From contig NGZR01000006.1 in assembly GCA_002197995.1 (NCBI GenBank), positions 1 through 64,000 of the forward strand: a stretch of DNA of 64,000 nucleotides, read 5' to 3'. Shown piece after piece: positions 1-10,980 of this stretch. Each line of letters opens with the position of its first letter. The stretch's first letter is position 1. This stretch comes from Gaeumannomyces sp. JS-464 (Eukaryota; Ascomycota; Sordariomycetes; Magnaporthales; Magnaporthaceae). Both the position numbers and the translations under genes were made by a program. Under the pieces are notes generated by a model. That model worked only from the letters and a program-made list of their open reading frames with translations, made no database searches and was not told the DNA's origin.

Positions 1-1715
1 ATGTTCGCCGACACACCCTGAAAAGCGACTACCTGCGCGAACCTGCCAGGTTGTCCAGTGACTCGGACTCTGGGCGCACAAATCCTGGCGACCACGCCAT
101 CATGGGAGCTACTGTACACGCGGCAGACCTTGGCGACCATGACGCTACACCTATACAGCGTCCGAAGCAGCCGCCCTCTCCGGAGACGCCGGGGTTTTGC
201 GCACACCGAGCCCGACGCCAGAATAACAGCCGAAGCGGAGCAGGCCGCGGCCGCGGCGAGGAGCCTCCTAGCGACCTTAAAACTGCGTTTTATCGTGTTG
301 GCGGGTCACGGCAGGTACCCGCTTGAGGCAGCTGGCGTTTGCACGTCGAACAGGGCTCCCCTATGAGCGCAAGCAAATGGCACGAACCCCCAGGTCCGGG
401 CGCCGGGAGGTGGCGGCGCGAGGGCAGAGTCCTGGGCGGCGATGACGGCACTGTCTATGGGGGTGGCTGGAGCGAAAGGCGCGCAGGCCGCGAGGGGCTG
501 GAGTCTGGTAAACTTATCTGGGAATCGGCCGAATGCAGTGGCTCGTCATCCGCGGCGCCGTGGACCTCGTCACCGCCCACTTTACCCTGGCTTTTTTTGG
601 CCATTGACCGCCCGGCCTTCTTCTCCTTGGCGAGAAACTTTCTGGTATAACCGCTCGTGACGATGCTAGCAACGTCCACGACGTCATCGTCCTTCTCTGC
701 CGCCTTGTCATCTTGAAGCTCTATGTCGGATCCCAGAGCTGCAATGGCGTCCGGCGCGGCACTTCCTTGGGGCTCTGCTTCGAGCATCGGTGCATTAACG
801 GCCGAGGGCGACAGGGTGTTGGAAGCGGTGGAGGGCTGCCGGGATGGAATGCTGAGTTCCCTGTCGCCGCTCCTATGCGCTACTCCGGCTGTTCTTCTTG
901 GTCCTGATCCCCCAAGCCTTGAGCCTGAATTTGTACATCTTCACGCTAATGGGCAGCGCGCAAGGAATCTACAATTAGCGGCAAAATTCAAGTACGGTTT
1001 GCGCGGAATACCTACCACACGTTGTAGGTAAGGAATTTTTTTTTTTTAAAAAAAAAAAAAAGTAATAAGAAAAGCGCGGGACGCAAAGGCAATATGGCAA
1101 AAAAGCGTTTTTTTTTTTTTTTTTTGCGGGTAGCGTATAGGTGCATGTGCATATCCGCGGATATTATGATAACATACCTTGCAACAAAGTTGTGTTCGGC
1201 GCGCATGATACGCATGACCTCTTTGAGCGGCTTACTCTGTTTGAGGTAGAGCTCTTTTATAATGCCTTCGCACGACTCCACATGGCCGACATTGGGCTTC
1301 AGTCCGAGGGACGACCCGGCTGTCGGAGGATGGCATGGCGGGCGTTTTTGTGGAACGCGACAGCTCGCGGGCTCCTCCAAGATGTCAGGGTCGGGTTGGG
1401 GCTGGCTCGGGCTCCTGGGCTTTGGCTCGCCCATGCTCCGATTCTCCAGCCGTTGTTCCACCTGCTGCCGTATTGAATCGGCCAGGTTGGCGACACAGGG
1501 ACCGCAGCCGATCTTCAGGATCCATGTTTTCTGCCGGTTTGGTTCGTGCTGTGCTTCTCCCCAAAGATCCAGTCCCAAGTTGCCCTTCCCGTGGCGACGA
1601 ATACAATCGCTTCCTCCTGCAATTTGGGAGGGAGGCGGGCGAAATCGTAGAGGTCTCTCTCTCCCATGTCTGAGATGTCCATGCCGTGCGCTAGGAGCAG
1701 CTTGTGCGCGCCCAA
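1..1715 (-). pseudogene. Decayed Clr5-domain gene
   Basis: Read from about 1715 leftwards. The first part (1515-1715) encodes an acidic segment with the motif DLYDFARLPPKLQEEAIVFV. A second frame (1012-1578) carries the first half of a Clr5 domain, with KELYLKQSKPLKEVMRIM near 1230. A GTATGT donor follows, and the second half (KMYKFRLKAWGIRTKKN) lies near 890-930 after a TTAG acceptor. Clr5 domains are N-terminal, probably DNA-binding modules of fungal regulators. Downstream the frame shifts by one base near 880 into 455-787, then meets TAG and TAA codons near 455 and 285 that could come from CAG and CAA by C-to-T change. Two poly-A/T tracts (about 1030-1062 and 1111-1126) sit in the intron between the Clr5 halves. 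The Clr5 identification is firm. The loss of function is inferred, since single-base assembly errors could explain part of it. Confidence 0.6.
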
Positions 1716-1847
1716 GCGCGCCGATTCCGTAGGTGGAGAATCCGGATCCCGTTCGATTCTATACAGTGGATCGTGATTCTCGTTGAGCTGCGGAGAGGTT
1801 AGCTTTCAGGTCCTACGGCGGTCGAGTCTGCAATGGTATTAAACATT

Positions 1848-1862
1848 GAGTGAGGAGTGAGT
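1848..1862 (-). repeat. ACTC-type 3' tail of left LINE
   Basis: On the minus strand the element ends in ATACTCACTCCTCACTC, an imperfect form of the (ACTC)n tail on the right copy. LINE 3' tails of simple repeats are known in I/Tad-type elements. Confidence 0.6.
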
Positions 1863-2299
1863 ATATTTAACGTCAGTAAGTCGGGATCTACCAGTCCCTG
1901 CCTCCCAAAGGGGCATATAACGTGCTAGCGCTACCTAAGCTAAACACTAGGCTACATGTTGCTATCCGGCGGCTAGCAGAATTAAACCCGAAGGCACACG
2001 AAGGTCGGGCCGCGTTCCAGCGCTCCTTGTTAGTGAGCGGGCAATCGGCGGTAGGGCGTATATATATACGCCAGGGCGTTGTAAAGCGCTGCGGGTGGTA
2101 GTAGTGCGTTCGGCCGGCGAGTATGCCGGTAAAGGGGTGGGGCCGGGTTTTAGGCTGGAAGGTCCTCGGGACCCCCAGGGCCCGGCCGGAGGTGCGGGGG
2201 ACCAACGAGCCTACTGTTAGTCCTGGTGGTACAAAGGAAAAAGGTAAAAGGTGTAGGAGAACAAGGAAAAGGATGTATGCGGGCTTTTTAGGCCCTTTG

Positions 2300-3490
2300 T
2301 TATCGTCCAGCGATAGTGTAATAATTGGTAGCTTCGGCGAACGAAGCAAAAAGGAAAGGCTTTTAAAGTAGCCGTTTCCAATATCCGGGCCTGTCGGAAG
2401 CCGGGGAGGGGTCCGCTATAGGCCATTTATTTTTGCCGTTTTAGCCAACCTGCAAAATACAGGTGGGAAGGGGATTTGTTTTTCCGCAGCGGCACGGGTT
2501 ATCGTCTTCGTGCTGGAACTTTCGGTGGTACCAGTCGAAATCCCCGTAACCGGTGCGTGCGGCTATTAGCCGTTGCAGTACCCTCCGGTGCAGCTGCAAC
2601 GCTTCGGGCGTATGTTGTGGTGCCGGCGGGAGGCCTATAGCCTTATACCGATCCGGAAAGTTGTTTAAACCATGCGTTCCGGGCGTCCCGGGCCGTTTTC
2701 CGGGCTAAAGCCTTTACTCCGGCCACCGTTGGTTTAAAATGTTGGGTATTGGCAGGGCCGATCCCAACTTTGCTTCGGCGTTTGCCTTTTCGTTTCCGGG
2801 GATTCCCATATGGCCCGGGGACCAGCGTACGTATACCTGGTGTTTATCCATAAGGCAATGGATTTTTTTAAAGCCTTTTGAAATTATCAGGGGCCGTGCT
2901 TAAACAGCCGTTGGCCGCCGAGGTGTTATCGAGGCACAAGTGGAAAGTGCAATTGCGGAAGCTCCAAACGGCTTTACGGAGGCCCATCCGGGCCCCTTCC
3001 GCCTCGCCGTCGAATACTTCCGCGGGATGCGCCAGCCGGCCGTGCCCGGAAAGTTTGCGTTGGCCGGCTTGGTATATTACCCAGCCGTATCCAACTGCTC
3101 CGTTTTTGCTTTGGACCCGTCGCTATATATATTATAACGTCGGTGGGTGGGAGGGTGCAAAGCCACGCCGTAAATGCTTTAGCGGCTGCTTGCTTTTCTT
3201 ATATGGCCACCGTAAGCCCCGTATATTTATAAGGAGGTAGGCCGGGCGGGTGCAAGCCGGAAAAAGTCCGGCCGTCCTTTGCAAAAAGGTTGCAAGCCTG
3301 CCGGGTAAGCCTGCCTAGGCCCTCGGGCGTTAAAGCCGGCTTGGCCGCTGCGGCCAGGGGTGTTTTCCGGAACCGTATTTATACGGGCCGCAAAACGGAG
3401 GCGGGCTTGTTCCAAAAGCGCCTGGGCGCTTGGGATGCCGGATTCGTAATGCAATGCGTTTATCGGTGTGGTTTTCCAAGCTGGGACCAC
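2300..3490 (-). pseudogene. LINE left copy: RNase H and C-terminal region of ORF2
   Basis: This is the mirror of 12,044-13,239 on the other arm. The residues after the reverse transcriptase are open at 3227-3490. The RNase H stretch (about 2440-3250) and the Cys-rich end are recognisable only by comparison with the right copy, because small indels break the frame. The RNase H domain removes template RNA during target-primed reverse transcription. Confidence 0.6.
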
Positions 3491-3499
3491 TGCTTAAAC

Positions 3500-4960
3500 G
3501 CGGTTAAGGCTTTATCGACCCGATCGATTAAATGGCCTTGGCGGATAATTTGCTGTTGTGCCGGCTTGTACGGGTGTGGTTTAGTTTTACCCCTATACCA
3601 TACCTCGGCCCCGTATAAAGCCGTAGGGATTATAACCGTTGTACGGCTTTGTAAACCGAATGTGCCGGTATCCCCCCTATCGAATTCGTAAGCCTTCGGA
3701 GGTGGTTGGCAACGCTTTGGGCTTTTGCAGCCCTGTTTTCCACGTGGGCTTTAAAATTAAGCCTTTGGTCGAAAAGGACCCCTAACCACCGTAAAGCTCC
3801 TGTAGCTTGTTGTATGGTAAGGCCTTCCGCCGTAACCGCTGGGGTTGTGGGATTTTCCGTTTGAAAAATGCATAAGCTCGCACTTCCCCGGGTCGAAAGC
3901 AACCTTATTAGCCCTGCCCCAACGTAGGATTTCCGTAACCGTAGCCCCTGCTTTACGGGAGCACTCCTCCGGAGTGCTACCCGTTACGCAAATGCCTATA
4001 TCGTCCGCGTATCCGTACTAATCGCTTTTGCTTTGGGTAGGATTTCGGCCATATAAAGCATAAATAGGACCGGTAACGCCGGTAACCCTTGGGGTAGCCC
4101 GCAGTCCGGGGAAAAAGGGGGTGCCGTGGCGTCCTCCAAACGCACTTTAACCACCCTGTTTCCTGCAAAAGATAATACCTATCGTACTAACGTTGGATAG
4201 CCTTGGTTTAAAAGCCTTTAAAAGCCTCCGGCGAAGTACGGCGTCGAAAGCCCCTTATATATATATAACGAGGGCGGCCGTTTTATGCTTTTGGAAGGCC
4301 CGTTCCACCTCGTGGGCCACGCATGCCGTTAAATCGATGGCGGCCTTTTTCGGGGTAGCCCCGGCGTGTTGCGGGGCTATAAGCCCGTGTTGTAATGCGA
4401 GGGATGCCATCCGCGAAGCCACCAGCCGCTTTAGCCCTTTCCCTAAGCACGGGAGTAAAGCTATCGGGCGGTAGGATTTTGGGTCCGTTAAATCCGTTTT
4501 ATTCGGCTTTTTTAGCATAACCACTTCCGCTGTGCGGAAAGGGCTGGGTGGTGCCCGGCCCTAAGGCAAGCCTCGAAAAAGGCCCTAACGTATTCCCCTA
4601 TTGCCGGCCACGCCGCTGTAAGTAGCTTAACCGTTAGGGAATCGACGCCCGGGGCCGTGTTTGCCGTGCCAACGGTGCACTTCCGGCATTCCTTTAAAAG
4701 GACGTGGGGGTCCCACGGGAGTTGTGCGGTCCTTTGGTAGCCCTTTGCTGTAACGGGTCCTTGTAAGTCGTCCTCCGCCGTAAACCTACGGAGGATTTTG
4801 CGGCCTAATGCTTCCGCTTTATCCTGGGGCTATTATAACCTCCCCGTTAATATTTAACGGGGGAAGCCGTATAGCGGGTGTAAGTTTATGCCACTTTACA
4901 GCACGGTATAGCGCTTTCGGGGAATCCATTTCCTCCAGCACGCTGGCCCAATGCTGTTTT
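3500..4960 (-). pseudogene. LINE left copy: reverse transcriptase region
   Basis: Mirror of the right-copy RT. The open piece 4255-4524 carries the finger region with PNKTDLTDPKSYRPIALLP. The YADD-equivalent and GLPQG motifs are present downstream but in shifted frames (3630-4168). Near 4220 the left copy lacks two bases compared with the right copy, which moves the frame. It is non-functional as read. Confidence 0.65.
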
Positions 4961-6685
4961 TTAGCCGTCCGAACCGTTGCTTTTAAAGCACGGGCTTCGG
5001 CCGTAAAAGGCCCGCCGTTTCCCATAGCTTTTGCAAGGTCCCGTTGGCGTTGGCGCACTTTTCGTTCCACCAGGGTTGGCCTTTTCTTTTGCTTTAGGCC
5101 CCCGGCCGAAAGCCATTAACGCATTTTTTAATAAGTTTGTTAATGCTTCGGCCGCTTTATCCAGGTGTTCCGCAGTGCCTGGGTTTGTAAATGGTGGCAA
5201 GTTGCCGGCCCCCGTTGCTACCGCGTTTGCGAAAAACGGTAGTTTATCGTTTGGTAGCGTAATACGCCGGCAGTCCGGAACGAAGTTATTGCGGTTAGGA
5301 ATTTCGATCCGTATCGAGCGGTGGTCCGAATCGGTTGCTAGCGAAGGGTCGATTTCCGCTGTTGCTAAAAGGGCGTTGGAAAAGGTAAAATCCAAAACGC
5401 CCCCGTCGTTATGCGTAGGTTGGCCTGGGTCGGTAAGTAGGAGGAGGTTATAAGTATTAGCCCATTGGGCTATATCCTGGCCCCTATTCCTATTACTTAA
5501 CCGGATCCCACGCCGGGACCCTGCGTTAAAGTTTCCAGCTATAATGCATTTTGCCGTTGGGCGCCAACGTAGTAAAAGGTCCAACGAGGGTTCCGAAGGG
5601 TCCCCTAAAGGCCTATATACGTTAACGAAGGTGCACCTGGCGACGGTAAGCCAAAGGATGTCCCGGGTGTTGCCTGCCGGCCGGTCCGCTACGGGCCGAA
5701 GCCCCGGGTCCTTCCGTACGTAAGTTATTACCCGAGGCCTGGTTTGGTGGTCGTGCCAGCTATTTACCGGAGTAAATAGCTCGTACGACGGGTGGGTGCA
5801 AAGCATAAGCTTCCCTTTCCACGCGCTAGGCTCCTGCATTAGCACCACGTCGATATTTTGGCTCCAAAATAGTTGGAGTAAAGTAGCCCCCGCTTCCCAG
5901 CTACGTCGAACGTTCGCTTGGGCGGCGGTTAAAGCACGGCGTTCGGGGCGAAGCCCCGGGCGCCGGGCCCTATTGCCATGCGTTTGTTGTATCCGGTTGG
6001 CTGCTGGCATACGTAAAAGCGGCGTTGGTGTATTGGGGGCTTTGGCCCTAAGGTTGTTGGCCGGCGGTACCGTCGGTTTCCTCCAGGGGTTTCCGGTTAT
6101 TTCGATAGCCCTTTCGGGCTCGGGGAGGTCCAGTTCCATATCCGCCAGTACTTCGTATTGGTTGTTAAAACTAACCCTAAGCCTTTTGGCAGGGTGCCTT
6201 CCCTTGCCGGCCGTACGGGCCGCGCCCTCGGGGGCCAGCGGATTTGCCGGGCTTACCTCGGCAGCGTCGGCGGTGGCAGCAGCGGCAGGAACGGCGGCGG
6301 CGGCGGGGGTAACGGAAGCAGCGGCGTTACCGGTACCGGCCGCGGGATTGGCATTAGCGGTAACGGTTACAACGGAATTGTCCGTAGTAACCGCGGAACG
6401 CGGTTGGCGGCCGGGCGGCGGTGGCGGCGGCAGCGGCGGCTTCCACCTTTTTACCGCCGCCCGGTAGGCTTGTGCCCCTAATTTCCTAACCGCGCCTTTT
6501 TCCCCACGGGTTAAATGCTTTAGCACTCCGTTTACCCGTACAGGCTTTATAGGGCAGTTCGGGTGGTCGGCTGGGTACGGGCCCGAACAGTTTGCGCATT
6601 GCGGAAGGGCCGTGCACGGTGCGTGCCGGCCGTCGTTTACTTTCCCGCACCGGAAGGCACTATCGGCCCGGGCGTTGCGAGCCAC
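4961..6685 (-). CDS. LINE left copy: gag knuckles joined in frame to APE-type endonuclease
   Basis: An open frame of 574 codons, the longest in the window. The first 60 residues hold Cys/His knuckles (FRCGKVNDGRH and CANCSGPYPADHPNC). A Pro/Ala-rich low-complexity linker follows (about 80-170). From about residue 250 there is an endonuclease/exonuclease/phosphatase domain with VVLMQEPSAWKG, IIAGNFNAG, GGVLDFTFSN and the terminal SDHRS motif, which are active-site signatures of LINE endonucleases that nick the target. There is no stop between the gag-like part and the endonuclease. The right copy has a one-base loss at the same place (about 9402) that creates a stop. The last 40 or so residues are out of frame relative to the domain order, so the 3' end is probably frameshifted. 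Whether gag and pol are naturally one protein in this family is open. Confidence 0.7.
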   Translation of the reverse strand: MARNARADSAFRCGKVNDGRHAPCTALPQCANCSGPYPADHPNCPIKPVRVNGVLKHLTRGEKGAVRKLGAQAYRAAVKRWKPPLPPPPPPGRQPRSAVTTDNSVVTVTANANPAAGTGNAAASVTPAAAAVPAAAATADAAEVSPANPLAPEGAARTAGKGRHPAKRLRVSFNNQYEVLADMELDLPEPERAIEITGNPWRKPTVPPANNLRAKAPNTPTPLLRMPAANRIQQTHGNRARRPGLRPERRALTAAQANVRRSWEAGATLLQLFWSQNIDVVLMQEPSAWKGKLMLCTHPSYELFTPVNSWHDHQTRPRVITYVRKDPGLRPVADRPAGNTRDILWLTVARCTFVNVYRPLGDPSEPSLDLLLRWRPTAKCIIAGNFNAGSRRGIRLSNRNRGQDIAQWANTYNLLLLTDPGQPTHNDGGVLDFTFSNALLATAEIDPSLATDSDHRSIRIEIPNRNNFVPDCRRITLPNDKLPFFANAVATGAGNLPPFTNPGTAEHLDKAAEALTNLLKNALMAFGRGPKAKEKANPGGTKSAPTPTGPCKSYGKRRAFYGRSPCFKSNGSDG

Positions 6686-6761
6686 GTGAAAGCCGTGGCA
6701 GCCGGGGGTATGGTAACCGGCGGGTGTCGTTATACGCGGCGTGAAAAAAGTAATCCCCCAA

Positions 6762-7863
6762 AGCCTAAACCCGGTTACGCGCGTGTAAAAGGATATAATC
6801 CATGATATACGCCTTTGGTAATCGCGCCGGCCCCGAAGGCTTAACGCTTTACTGTTTAGCCCTGTTTGGGCTTCGACTTCCTCCCGACCAGCTTTCCGAT
6901 ACCGGGACGCTTTGTCCGAGGCCGTTCGTTAAGGACGGGGCATCCGGAAATCACGTAGTTAAACCAGATTTCGGGCTTTTCGATCCTTTCGGCGTTATAT
7001 AAACGGCCTAATTCGGATCGATGCTGCAAAAGCCGGCTTTATATCCGCCGTTTTTGCTTTTAGCACGAACCCAGTAGGGGTTCGATAAGCTTCCGGGACG
7101 TCGGCTGTCGTAAACGGCAGGTCCCTGCTATCGGCAAAGGCTTTGCGAATACTAAAGCCCGTTTGTTGGTTGGCCTAAGCCTGTTTTTCCTCCGGGATTT
7201 TAACAAAAACCCGGAAATCGGCTTTGGGCCGGGCGGGAGGGCGGGGCTCCCGGGGTGCACGGTTTTTTAAAGCCTGTGCGGGTTGCTGGGGCTGCTGGAG
7301 CCTGTTCGGGCCGCCGCCGCGTAAGTGGTCGGGGGCGGGCGTTGCGGGTTAGGCGCGTAAGGTTCCGGGGCCCGTAGGGGTTTTTTCCCTTTGGGCCGGC
7401 GTTGGCAGGCCGAAAAGGGCTTGTTTGGCGTATTCGATAAAACAATCCTTCCAGCCGTTGGCTTCGGGGATTGCCTCCAGTGGAGGGAAGCGATGCCGGC
7501 GTCGATAAAGCGGGCGAGGGTTGTGCAAATTAAAGCCGTTTGCTGTTGCTTGCGGCTGTAACTCGCAACAATTTCCTCCGCGGCCGCCGCAGCCGACCCG
7601 AGGGGTGGGCGCGTAGGCCGGGGGTGGGAAGGGAGGGGAAAAGAAAGGAAAGGGGCACCTGTGCCGGTGCTGCCGTCGTGGGTGCCTTCCTGGCCCTGAA
7701 CGGGCTGTTGGGTGTTGCGAATTCCGCAACGGGGACGGCGTGGTCGGGTGCGCTAACGCGCGGGGGGGCCGGGTGGCAGCGACGCGTTCCTCCGGGCCGT
7801 TGGGCCGACGAGGAGGGCGCGCGCCACCCTATTGGCCGAAGGGGGGGCTGTTGGCAACGGCAT
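6762..7863 (-). pseudogene. LINE left copy: ORF1 N-terminal region
   Basis: Mirror of right ORF1 (8028-8708), with extra N-terminal sequence that the right copy lacks. One frame gives a protein-like stretch (AAAAEEIVASYSRKQQTAL, about 7520-7580). It is interrupted by frame changes near G- and C-rich runs around 7390 and 7760. The most upstream ATG that could start it is at 7863. It is an RNA-binding gag-like protein by position. Confidence 0.45.
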
Positions 7864-7998
7864 GTTGCCGTCGCCAGCGCCGTTGGCGGGCGTGGTTATT
7901 GGTGTTGGGTCGCTAATTGGCGGGTGTTAAGGATTTGTATGCAATTTGGCAGTGTGCATAACAGCGCAATGCTAAAAATTGGTGAATTCGAGAAAGGT
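7475..7998. other. Spacer at the centre of the LINE palindrome
   Basis: Sequence between the two inverted arms. On the minus strand it reads as the 5' region and ORF1 start of the left copy. The right copy begins abruptly at 7999, consistent with 5' truncation. It includes runs of seven Gs near 7764 and 7845 that disturb the frames. Confidence 0.6.
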
Positions 7999-8027
7999 GC
8001 AATTTCCGAAGCCAACGGCTGGAAGGA

Positions 8028-8708
8028 TTGTTTTATCGAATACGCCAAACAAGCCCTTTTCGGCCTGCCAACGCCGGCCCAAAGGGAAAAAACCCCTACG
8101 GGGCCCCGGAACCTTACGCGCCTAACCCGCAACGCCCGCCCCCGACCACTTACGCGGCGGCGGCCCGAACAGGGCTCCAGCAGCCCCAGCAACCCGCACA
8201 GGCTTTAAAAAACCGTGCACCCCGGGAGCCCCGCCCTCCCGCCCGGCCCAAAGCCGATTTCCGGGTTTTTGTTAAAATCCCGGAGGAAAAACAGGCTTGG
8301 GCCAACCAACAAACGGGCTTTAGTATTCGCAAAGCCCTTGCCGATAGCAGGGACCTGCCGTTTACGACAGCCGACGTCCCGGAAGCTTATCGAACCCCTA
8401 CTGGGTTCGTGCTAAAAGCAAAAACGGCGGATATCCAAAGCCGGCTTTTGCAGCATCGATCCGAATTAGGCCGTTTATATAACGCCGAAAGGATCGAAAA
8501 GCCCGAAATCTGGTTTAACTACGTGATTTCCGGATGCCCCACGTCCTTAACGAACGGCCTCGGACAAAGCGTCCCGGTATCGGAAGAGCTGGTCCGGGAG
8601 GAAGTCGAAGCCCAAACAGGGCTAAAGCCAGTAAGCGTTAAGCCCTCCGGGCCGGCGCTAATTACCAAAGGCGTATATTATGGATTATATCCTTTTACAC
8701 GCGCGTAA
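8028..8708 (+). CDS. LINE right copy ORF1 (gag-like), N-truncated
   Basis: 226 codons ending in LYPFTRA then a stop. The middle holds a Pro/Gln-rich segment, followed by an alpha/beta domain of the ORF1 RNA-binding type (ADFRVFVKIPEE, then TSLTNGLGQSVPVSEELVR). The true N-terminus lies in the sequence only the left copy retains, so the first codon here is not reliable. The knuckles that should follow lie in another frame about 50 bp downstream, so ORF1 is interrupted. Confidence 0.65.
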   Translation: MFYRIRQTSPFRPANAGPKGKNPYGAPEPYAPNPQRPPPTTYAAAARTGLQQPQQPAQALKNRAPREPRPPARPKADFRVFVKIPEEKQAWANQQTGFSIRKALADSRDLPFTTADVPEAYRTPTGFVLKAKTADIQSRLLQHRSELGRLYNAERIEKPEIWFNYVISGCPTSLTNGLGQSVPVSEELVREEVEAQTGLKPVSVKPSGPALITKGVYYGLYPFTRA

Positions 8709-8801
8709 CCGGGTTTAGGCTTTGGGGATTACGTTTTTTCACGCCGCGTACAACGACACCCGCCGGTTACGCAACATACCCCCGGCTGCCACGGCTTTCA
8801 C

Positions 8802-9416
8802 GTGGCTCGCAACTGTGCCCGGGCCGATAGGTGCCTCCGGTGCGGGAAAGTGAACGACGGCCGGCACGCATCGCCGTGCACGGCCCTTCCGCAATGCGCA
8901 AACTGTTCGGGCCCGTACCCAGCCGACCACCCGAACTGCCCTATAAAGCCTGTACGGGTAAACGGAGTGCTAAAGCATTTAACCCGTGGGGAAAAAGGCG
9001 CGGTTAGGAAATTAGGGGCACAAGCCTACCGGGCGGCGGTAAAAGAGGTGGAAGCCGCCGCTGCCGCCGCCACCGCCGCGGCCGCCGCGGCCGCCACCGC
9101 CAACGCCCTTCCTGCAACCGCGGTTACTACGGACAATTCCGTTGTAACCGTTACCGCTAATGCCAATCCCGCGGCCGGTACCGGTAACGCCGCTGCTTCC
9201 GTTACCCCCGCCGCCGCCGCCGTTCCTGCCGCTGCTGCCACCGCCGACGCTGCCGAGGTAAGCCCGGCAAATCCGCTGGCCCCCGAGGGCGCGGCCCGTA
9301 CGGCCGGCAAGGGAAGGCACCCTGCCAAAAGGCTTAGGGTTAGTTTTAACAACCAATACGAAGTACTGGCGGATATGGAACTGGACCTCCCCGAGCCCGA
9401 AGGGCTATCGAAATAA
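8802..9416 (+). pseudogene. LINE right copy: gag cysteine knuckles and linker
   Basis: Cys/His motifs are complete here: GCHGFHVARNC, CLRCGKVNDGRHASPC and CANCSGPYPADHPNC, resembling the three knuckles of Tad/I-type ORF1 proteins that bind element RNA. An Ala-rich simple-sequence linker follows (about 9050-9250). The frame ends at 9414-9416 because one A is missing compared with the left copy, where the frame runs on into the endonuclease. Confidence 0.65.
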
Positions 9417-9502
9417 CCGGAAACCCCTGGAGGAAACCGACGGTACCGCCGGCCAACAACCTTAGGGCCAAAGCCCCCAATACACCAACGCCGCTTTTAC
9501 GT

Positions 9503-10534
9503 ATGCCAGCAGCCAACCGGATACAACAAACGCATGGCAATAGGGCCCGGCGCCCGGGGCTTCGCCCCGAACGCCGTGCTTTAACCGCCGCCCAAGCGAA
9601 CGTTCGACGTAGCTGGGAGGCGGGGGCTACTTTACTCCAACTATTTTGGAGCCAAAATATCGACGTGGTGCTAATGCAGGAGCCCCTAGCGCGTGGAAAG
9701 GGAAGCTTATGCTTTGCACCCACCCGTCGTACGAGCTATTTACTCCGGTAAATAGCTGGCACGACCACCAAACCAGGCCTCGGGTAATAACTTACGTACG
9801 GAAGGACCCGGGGCTTCGGCCCGTAGCGGACCGGCCGGCAGGCAACACCCGGGACATCCTTTGGCTTACCGTCGCCAGGTGCACCTTCGTTAACGTATAT
9901 AGGCCTCCAGGGGACCCTTCGGAACCCTCGTTGGACCTTTTACTACGTTGGCGCCCAACGGCAAAATGCATTATAGCTGGAACTTTAACGCAGGGTCCCC
10001 GGCGTGGGATCCGGTTAAGGGTAATAGGAATAGGGGCCAGGATATAGCCCAATGGGCTAATACTATAACCTCCTCCTACTTACCGACCCAGGCCAACCTA
10101 CGCACAAACGACGGGGGCGTTTTGGATCTTACCTTTTCCAACGCCCTTTAGCAACAGCGGAAATCGACCCTTCGCTAGCAACCGATTCGGACCACCGCTC
10201 GATACGGATCGAAATTCCTAACCGCAATAACTTCGTTCCGGACTGCCGGCGTATTACGCTACCAGACGATAAACTACCGTTTTTCGCAAACGCGGTAGCA
10301 ACGGGGGCCGGCAACTTGCCACCACTTACAAACCCAGGCACTGCGGAACACCTGGATAAAGCGGCCGAAGCATTAACAAACTTATTAAAAAATGCGTTAA
10401 TGGCTTTCGGCCGGGGGCCTAAAGCCAAAAGAAAAGGCCAACCTGGTGGAACGAAAAGTGCGCCAACGCCCAACGGGACCTTGCAAAAGCTATGGGAAAC
10501 GGCGGGCCTTTTACGGCCGAAGCCCGTGCTTTAA
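9503..10534 (+). pseudogene. LINE right copy: APE-type endonuclease, frameshifted
   Basis: The domain is spread over three frames (9503-9751, 9646-10,047, 9948-10,151). The motifs VVLMQEP, DILWLTVARCTFVNVYR and GGVLDLTFSN, and the SDHRS end near 10,190, are visible and match the intact left-arm version. At least three indels separate them. Confidence 0.65.
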
Positions 10535-10980
10535 AAGCAACGGTTCGGACGGCTAAAAACAGCATTGGGCCAGCGTGCTGGAGGAAATGGATTCCCCGAA
10601 AGCGCTATACCGTGCTGTAAAGTGGCATAAACTTACACCCGCTATACGGCTTCCCCCGTTAAATATTAACGGGGAGGTTATAATAGCCCCAGGGATAAAG
10701 CGGAAGCATTAGGCCGCAAGATCCTCCGTAGGTTTACGGCGGAGGACGACTTACAGGAGGACCCGTTACAGCAAAGGGCTACCCAAGGACCGCACAACTC
10801 CCGTGGGACCCCCACGTCCCTTTAAAGGAATGCCGGAAGTGCACCGTTGGCACGGCAAACACGGCCCCGGGCGTCGATTCCCTAACGGTTAAGCTACTTA
10901 CAGCGGCGTGGCCGGCAATAGGGGAATACGTTAGGGCCCTTTTCGAGGCTTGCCTTAGGGCCGGGCACCACCCAGCCCCT

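Larger units (their letters stand above)
1848..7870 (-). mobile_element. Tad-like LINE (non-LTR retrotransposon), left copy
   Basis: Minus-strand LINE with, in order, a gag-like ORF1 with cysteine knuckles, an APE-type endonuclease, a reverse transcriptase and an RNase H domain, which is the layout of the fungal Tad clade. It ends at 1848-1862 in a short ACTC-type tail with no poly(A). Its sequence from 1860 to 7474 is repeated in reverse complement by the right copy. This copy continues about 400-500 bp further 5' than the right copy, so its 5' boundary (given as about 7870) is approximate. Base composition is GC-rich and shows little of the C-to-T damage seen from 13.7 kb onwards. Coding frames are broken by small indels. 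Confidence 0.85.

Noticed and set aside
54..660. Plus-strand frames over 51-660
   Set aside because: They run antisense to the Clr5 pseudogene and show no domain. Treated as shadows.
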